Part shown: positions 61,101 to 64,000 of the stretch, in pieces
How the letters are laid out: every line of letters starts with the position of its first letter
How positions within the stretch are numbered: position 1 is the first letter of the stretch
NCBI GenBank assembly: GCA_022457155.1
Contig: JAJGOT010000059.1
Span: forward strand, 1,932,001-1,996,000
DNA length: 64,000 bases
DNA from: Cladopsammia gracilis
Taxonomy: Eukaryota > Cnidaria > Anthozoa > Scleractinia > Dendrophylliidae
Direction: 5' to 3'
The notes under the pieces: generated by a model
Seen by the model: only the letters and a program-made list of their open reading frames with translations
Told to the model about the DNA's origin: nothing
Database searches by the model: none
Translations under genes and position numbers: made by a program

Positions 61101-62947
61101 AGAACACTGGTGCTAATAAGAAGTTTCGTCTTGCCTGATCTGAAGCTCTGTAACAACACTTCTTGTTCATCTACCCACGCCATTCCGTCATAACTTCCCT
61201 GACCGTGGCCGACAAAAGCTTCGGGATTCAACTTTTCTTTCACTTCCGGGATAGCCCCGATCTTCGCGCATAGCTTATAAGCTGTCTTGCGCATGTTGAC
61301 AAAGATGATACCTCTGGACGTTTCATCTTGTTGCGCGCGGGAGACAAACTGCTTTATGTGCCCCACAAGAATATTATATTTGTCCGACGTGGGGAACTCT
61401 TCCTCAACCGAGATGTTGGCTAAGTTTCTAAGATCTATAAATGTGGGGTGTAATCCAACCATCTTCTTCAGGGCGCTGTCTTTTGGAGAAACAGCATGGA
61501 TAGTGCGATAAACGGATTCTCTGAGGCATTCCATTGCATGCTTGTAGCCAAGAACCTCACTAACATCCACAATACTGAGCATTTGCATTACGTGTTCCCC
61601 AGCTATCAACGTTTTGATTTTTCTTTTGTCACCATGGCAATCGTCGATCAGTCGTCTTAGCACTCCTCTAAAATTATGCGAAAACACAGGAAGTTCTAAA
61701 GCCCGTGCGTTGTCTATGAAAGCGGTCCTCAAGTGTTGAATGTGATCCTGTATGAATCTCTGGACACGTATTTGGCAGGTGTTCATGGCGGATACTGTGT
61801 CGTACAATGTATCAGGATTGTTTACATTCTCCACAAGGTCTTCTGACTCAACCGGTGTCGAAACTTCACAACTGAGGTTGTGCAATAAGTTCTGAAGCTT
61901 CTCCGTGGTTCTTTCAACAGTAGCCTCTCCGGCTGGTGACGCAGACAAACCCAGTACAACAGGTTTAAACTTGTCTTGAGTGTGGTGATAGTACTCCATG
62001 ATCTGATAATACTGATGGTTGCCATGGCAATGATGAGCCTCGTCGAAAACCAGAACAGAAATGTCAGAGAGACAAATCACTGGGTTTTTCTCTTCGGCTA
62101 AAAAATTTAAAAAAATCTGATGCGTTAAAACCAATACATCAATTTCTTGATTTGCTAATGCTTCGTGCACTGCTTTCTGTTGTGGCCCTTCCATTTCACC
62201 GACCAACGTTTCCACCCTCAAATCTGGTACCTGGGACTTTATATAGCCACTCTGTTGGTAAACCAATGGGATTCGGTCAACTAGGAACACCATCAATTTG
62301 TCCGGATTGAGCTTCTTCATACAGCTCAATACCATCGCTGCAATCAAGGTCTTACCTGAGCCCGTAGGTAAGTAGACCAGCGTGTTTCCGTGCATGGCAG
62401 ACAGGAAAAGCTCACGCTGGTAGTCCCGCGGGCGCTGGCGCGTTAAAGAATCGATTTCCCGCGAGGTATGACTAAGCCCGCTGGTGTCGCAGTAAATCAT
62501 GGGCTCGCTTGGTCGGCGAGCAGACAAACGTGTTGAACTATACGACACATTAATTACTTCAATGCCACAGCTCTTTTCAAGCCTCTCACGTACTTTCGAC
62601 AGTTTCTTCGATCTAATCTCTTCACCATTATGAACAAAGTAGACATTGTCAATCTTGTAGCAGATCAGTTCTTTCGATCCTAATCTTGTAATGTTCCCGA
62701 CGTGTTTTCCACATTGAGGCCCGCGACAATGAACTATATAAGGACAATATTGCGCGCTCTTTCCACCTCTTGAATTCTCGACCTTGGTAAGCTTTGCATA
62801 TGCCTCATCTTCTTTTCTTTGTTTCACAGCAAGATGACATTGGGATGGTGGCACAGTAGCTAACATAAGAATTTCACTTTTTGCTAGTTCTGTCCGGCAC
62901 TCATCACAATGGAGGGTGACCGAGCCCGACTGAGCCCTTGAAGCCAT
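47957..62947 (-). CDS. Fused RIG-I/Dicer-like helicase, RNA-dependent RNA polymerase and terminal nucleotidyltransferase (8 exons, 2821 aa)
   Basis: Assembled exons on the minus strand: 62947-59172, 57854-57677, 57541-57256, 56418-56168, 55573-55345, 54823-53325, 52126-51041, 49117-47957. Every junction has GT donor and AG acceptor and phases match (2,0,1,0,1,0,0). The coding length of 8466 nt gives 2821 residues plus stop. Domain order: RIG-I CTD-like zinc module (about 10-130), DExH helicase (170-690), RdRP (about 720-1870, catalytic DLDGD at 1576-1580), nucleotidyltransferase (about 1920-2290, D1950, D1952, D2091), KH-like segment (2300-2356), unknown C-terminal region (2436-2821). Families with these domains unwind dsRNA, synthesise complementary RNA and add 3' nucleotides in RNA silencing. 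The start used is the first in-frame ATG. A CAG just upstream at 62984 could be a splice acceptor, so 5' exons may be missing. The gene looks intact: no frameshift, and all expected catalytic residues are present. Fusion confidence is high, exact ends moderate. Confidence 0.9.
49403..50387. mobile_element. 985-bp TTAA-flanked piggyBac-like insertion
   Basis: TTAA at 49399-49402 and 50388-50391; ends CCCATTCGCTCCTACA and CTCAGGAGTGAATGGG. TTAA plus CCC ends fit the piggyBac group. Contains a 99-codon frame on the minus strand. The intact homologue of the host MITE in intron 1 shows the empty site. Confidence 0.88.
49735..50034 (-). CDS. 99-codon frame inside a TTAA-flanked element
   Basis: ATG at 50034 in AAAATGGCC context encodes MASPKRSSLDEFLDPRHILE followed by a Cys-containing segment. 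It lies in the piggyBac-like insertion 49403-50387 within intron 7 of the RdRP gene, on the same strand. It may be the start of a lost transposase or a captured 5' exon. Not recognised. Confidence 0.25.
   Translation of the reverse strand: MASPKRSSLDEFLDPRHILEVATTKGHSKREISAVGRSGCGLSINMKCVEDGRNAVKNCGYFPACSAVVMLKIEARSACTRTRGCSSARATNKSKKVHC
50725..50925. mobile_element. Hairpin element in RdRP intron 7
   Basis: Arms AAAGAAATAAAAAA and TGCATTATTGAGTTATATAA pair with complements at 50868-50925. The centre is GCGAGAAGCACTCGCCTTTG. Confidence 0.88.
51041..52126 (-). CDS. Exon 7: nucleotidyltransferase third aspartate, helical domain and KH-like segment
   Basis: 1086 bp, residues 2074-2435, phase 0 at both ends. 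It begins VLVCKKPTKK and reaches CDVSFSPNSLSVAILLSSY at 2090-2108, where D2091 fits the third catalytic Asp of Cid1/TUTase/Trf-type enzymes (usual form CDISF-N). YPSLLLVLRLIHRWCYVTG follows, as in the central domain of these enzymes, then AYQLLALYGDVQIML. Residues 2300-2356 (AQEIARKTGARSVIIRPR ... AILEVKGSEPAIRAVE) look like a KH fold but lack a clear GxxG loop. Acceptor TTTTTAG, donor AAA|GTGAGT. Intron 6 (52127-53324) holds a hairpin element. Confidence 0.9.
52618..52745. mobile_element. Hairpin MITE (GTTCAAAAGGTGGATAG) in RdRP intron 6
   Basis: Arms GTTCAAAAGGTGGATAGTGC and GCGCTATCTACCTTTTGAAC, with CCGGATAAAT-ACTATCCA and complement inside. I recall such GGATAGCGCTATCC hairpins from anthozoan genomes, not verified. 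Confidence 0.9.
53325..54823 (-). CDS. Exon 6: RdRP catalytic loop, RdRP C-terminus and nucleotidyltransferase core
   Basis: 1499 bp, residues 1574-2073. It opens with GGDLDGDLYFVCW. The three aspartates D1576, D1578 and D1580 are the metal-binding residues expected for a cellular RdRP. RdRP C-terminal helices follow, with LLGFPWFVNDV at about 1860. With no stop or intron the frame runs into VTMIGSSATLLLHEKSDLDL, the GS-x(n)-DxD signature of polymerase-beta-type nucleotidyltransferases (GS 1938-1939, D1950, D1952). A low-complexity linker (about 1960-2073) then separates these from the third aspartate in exon 7. Having both enzymes in one open exon is direct evidence of fusion. Donor CCG|GTAAGC. 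Confidence 0.93.
54824..55140 (-). repeat. Tandem copies of the intron-5/exon-6 boundary
   Basis: The roughly 115-bp block running from the first bases of exon 6 (encoding G-D-L-D-G-D) into intron 5 is present three times: the functional copy at 54804-54905, a second at about 54914-55030 and a third at about 55031-55140. Copy 2 has lost DLDGD by substitutions. Copy 3 still reads GGDLDGDGDGD on the minus strand but has TTG instead of the AG acceptor. Only copy 1 continues into the long open exon. Confidence 0.85.
55345..55573 (-). CDS. Exon 5: RdRP core (NPCLHPGDVR block)
   Basis: 229 bp, residues 1498-1573 plus one base. It starts VFVQYSA and carries GPVVVTRNPCLHPGDVR, VDCVVFPRQGERPHPNEMA, the block immediately before the catalytic loop in all RDR-type polymerases. 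The donor GCAG|GTAAGT leaves one G that joins the GT of exon 6 to make Gly1574 ahead of G-D-L-D-G-D. Intron 4 upstream (55574-56167) has no recognisable element. Confidence 0.92.
56168..56418 (-). CDS. Exon 4: RdRP core (PPAEARLMMGVMDEIGVLKPGQ)
   Basis: 251 bp, residues 1414-1497. It ends in MMGVMDEIGVLKPGQ, equivalent to the conserved LDETG-x-L-x-x-GQV block of RdRPs. The V that normally follows GQ is supplied by exon 5, which supports this splice. Acceptor TTTTCCAG, donor CAG|GTTTGT. Upstream intron 3 (56419-57255) contains a 290-bp hairpin element. Confidence 0.9.
56770..57060. mobile_element. MITE with TACACCAAATTGAAGAAACG ends, copy 2 in RdRP intron 3
   Basis: Same family as 36692-36983, with right end GTTTCTTCAATTTGGTGTA. 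Lies wholly in intron 3, so it would be transcribed with the gene as a long hairpin. Confidence 0.9.
57256..57541 (-). CDS. Exon 3: RdRP core (SAFQIRF and FRPSMHKF blocks)
   Basis: 286 bp, residues 1319-1413 plus one base. SAFQIRFAGFKGVLAVDP and FRPSMHKFDS, then VVYLNHQVIMLLSNLGV, are typical of the eukaryotic RdRP catalytic domain. The acceptor is TTGTAG before 57541 and the donor GCAG|GTAAGC at 57256. Intron 2 (57542-57676) is only 135 bp. Confidence 0.92.
57677..57854 (-). CDS. Exon 2: RdRP core (ARMGQCFS and DGVGRIS blocks)
   Basis: 178 bp, residues 1260-1318, completing codon K1259 with the last two bases of exon 1. It encodes ASYMARMGQCFSTS followed by YCFSDGVGRIS, both hallmark blocks of the eukaryotic cellular RdRP family (RDR/EGO-1/QDE-1). 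Acceptor is TGTCAG at 57860-57855, donor GAG|GTAACA at 57677/57676. Intron 1 upstream (57855-59171) is full of repeats listed separately. Confidence 0.92.
58348..58552. mobile_element. piggyBac-like MITE in RdRP intron 1
   Basis: Ends CCCTTTCACTCCCAGAG and CTCTTGGGAGTTAAGG, with TTAA at about 58553-58556. Closely matches 49268-50462 apart from the insertion there. Confidence 0.85.
58600..58870 (-). repeat. tRNA-like element split by a MITE
   Basis: The minus strand has GCGTCCGACCTGTTATCGGA, GGCATGGGTTCGATTTTCG and GTCCGGCAC, clearly related to 58967-59050. The 5' part of the D-arm lies on the other side of the hairpin MITE 58675-58853. Confidence 0.5.
58675..58853. mobile_element. Hairpin MITE (ATTCTCTATTTTCGAATTG) in RdRP intron 1
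   Basis: Arms of about 75 bp nearly complementary (TTTGCCCCCCAAATTTTGCA and complement). It appears to split a minus-strand tRNA-like element. Confidence 0.9.
58967..59070 (+). repeat. tRNA-like element in RdRP intron 1
   Basis: GTTGGCTCAATGGATTGG (A-box-like), anticodon stem TCCGAC-CGGTTA, then ATTCAATTCTTATCGGAGAC. Degenerate, with a duplicated piece in the anticodon arm. Confidence 0.5.
59172..62947 (-). CDS. Exon 1: zinc module, DExH helicase and N-terminal half of RdRP
   Basis: This is a single open exon of 1258 codons plus 2 nt. Residues 14 and 17 form C-x2-C and residues 74 and 79 form C-x4-C (CRGPQC), the spacing style of the zinc site in the RIG-I C-terminal domain. Helicase motifs: Walker A LPTGSGKT at 193-200, DEAH at 302-305, SAS at about 335, motif IV IIFVN at about 547, STSVLEEGLDVP at 612-623 and QTRGRASR at 642-649. 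The roughly 210-residue gap between SAS and motif IV fits the Hel2i insertion of RIG-I/Dicer helicases. An acidic Ser/Asp/Glu tract spans about 935-972. The end, with SNSQLRGHSCWF and RRWMGNFSQIK, matches the conserved N-terminal block of eukaryotic RdRPs. The donor AA|GTAAGT at 59172/59171 is followed by an in-frame stop, so splicing is required. Confidence 0.92.
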
Positions 62948-64000
62948 TGGTAATCCTGGTAATCCTCGTTTTACATCCAAGATCTGCCAAGAGAGATAAC
63001 AATTGAATGTGATATATATTCTCTCGATTTTTGTCGCAAATTCACATCATTACATTTACCAAAAATGAGAGCAATCCCTCTCTTCGAGGCTTATGTGCTC
63101 TGATCGCGGTCAAGTTCTTAAAGTTCTTAATGCGTCAGCTGACAAACCCCACTCTTAAAAGAGTTACTATTAGGAGCCGTAGCCAACATGGCAGGCAAAT
63201 CAAAATTAGATCGCATGGCAGGCAAATCAAAATTAGATCGCAACCAGTTCACGCGCTCGCCCACGAGAGGAAGAGAACAACTAATTCAATGCCAAGCTCG
63301 TTCCCGAGATATTCTCAGACCATCCCCATAAAATGATTCGTTTTCCCTAATGCCCTACCTCTCGTTCGTGAAAGTGGGTTGGTCGGTCGGGCAAAAAGAA
63401 CTGAAGAATTGGCTGAGGGAGCCTGAGACTAAGTAAAAATCTGGATGCTAAGTAAGAAGGCCTGGTTAATAAGTTGGCTTGATAACTGATGATGTTGAGA
63501 GATATATGAATGACATCCACAAATATTTCAGATTTAATAAACAGGCTAGTAAAGGGCAGCGATGTCTATTTAAAGAAAATGAAGTCTTGACCACATTGTT
63601 TTCTTTTATAAAAGAGTGCGACTGAATTAGTTAAAAATTTAAATATATTTTTTCTTTGTCTCATACTCACGCTCGTGACACGATGATACATATTTCTAAT
63701 TTCATTACCAAGCTTAAAATTTACCATTTCTGTTTAATTATCATTTCAATTTTTGTTGATCAACAAATATGTTGATTGCATGACATTTTTGCTTCAGCTG
63801 TTTCCTTGCGTGACTTTTGTCGCGCTTTCTCTGATCCAAACTTTATACGAATCAAAATGTTACTCCCCTAGGAGTTAAACTTTATAATAATCTTGCATGT
63901 ACTCATGTTTAATATCAATGTTATGTGTTGAGAAGCCCTCAGCTCCTGTTCAACACACCTGCATAAATCATCTATTGCTGCTGCAGCCAAAAAATTAAAT
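62948..64000 (-). other. 5' region of the fused helicase-RdRP gene
   Basis: The reading frame stays open upstream of the chosen ATG to a TGA at about 63047-63049 but has no earlier ATG. A TTGGCAG at about 62984-62990 would make a good splice acceptor, so a 5' UTR or coding exon may lie further up. A 27-bp direct duplication sits at about 63189-63242. Nothing else recognisable was seen to the window edge. Confidence 0.4.

Noticed and set aside
59562..61193. Plus-strand and other-frame ORFs over the RdRP gene, including 48497-48805, 51558-51869, 53369-53740 and 60768-61193
   Set aside because: Shadows of the well-supported minus-strand exons.
47957..62947. Reading the gene as Dicer
   Set aside because: The helicase is of Dicer/RIG-I type, but no PAZ or RNase III signature is present anywhere in the exons, whereas complete RdRP blocks are.

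Overview
This looks like nuclear DNA from an invertebrate animal, most likely an anthozoan cnidarian (coral or sea anemone). It is AT-rich, has genes with GT-AG introns, and is packed with short inverted-repeat (MITE-like) elements, LINE ends, tRNA-derived repeats and minisatellites. The organism is inferred from gene style, from an animal carrying an RNA-dependent RNA polymerase (RdRP), and from the repeat types. No taxon-specific marker was seen.

The main content is one large minus-strand gene (62947 to 47957). I could assemble it as eight exons whose splice phases all agree, giving 2,821 residues. In order it holds: an N-terminal zinc module resembling the C-terminal regulatory domain of RIG-I-like receptors; a RIG-I/Dicer-type DExH helicase; a complete eukaryotic RdRP with its DLDGD catalytic motif; a non-canonical poly(A)/terminal uridylyl-transferase-type nucleotidyltransferase with all three catalytic aspartates; a KH-like segment; and a C-terminal region I do not recognise. 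These are the three activities of the fission-yeast RDRC complex (Rdp1 RdRP, Hrr1 helicase, Cid12 nucleotidyltransferase), and they parallel nematode RdRP, DRH-3 and CDE-1/RDE-3, here in one polypeptide. The fusion does not rest on predicted splicing alone: helicase plus RdRP N-half share one uninterrupted 3.8-kb exon, and the RdRP active site plus nucleotidyltransferase core share another.

Layout: 1-20 kb holds inverted-repeat elements, a ~270-bp tandem repeat broken by insertions, an hAT-like element with an exact 8-bp target duplication, a 2.4-kb element with an internal mirror array, and OTU-protease and Harbinger-like remnants. 20-25 kb holds a 52-bp tandem repeat and a 3.9-kb inverted-repeat element carrying a frameshifted coding remnant. 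25.9-33.2 kb (minus) has a secreted or membrane immunoglobulin-domain gene: a signal-peptide exon and two phase-1 Ig exons, with the 3' part not found. A broken RecQ-like helicase and many hairpin elements lie in or near its long first intron. 33.3-46.3 kb contains three minisatellites (35, 30 and 18 bp units), two LINE 3' ends and a possible small gene. 47.3-63 kb is the helicase-RdRP-transferase gene, whose introns are full of hairpin elements.

Functionally, the fused protein would recognise and unwind RNA, copy it into dsRNA and add nucleotides to 3' ends, in effect a one-chain amplifier for small-RNA silencing or antiviral defence. That role is inferred from domains and needs transcript and biochemical support.
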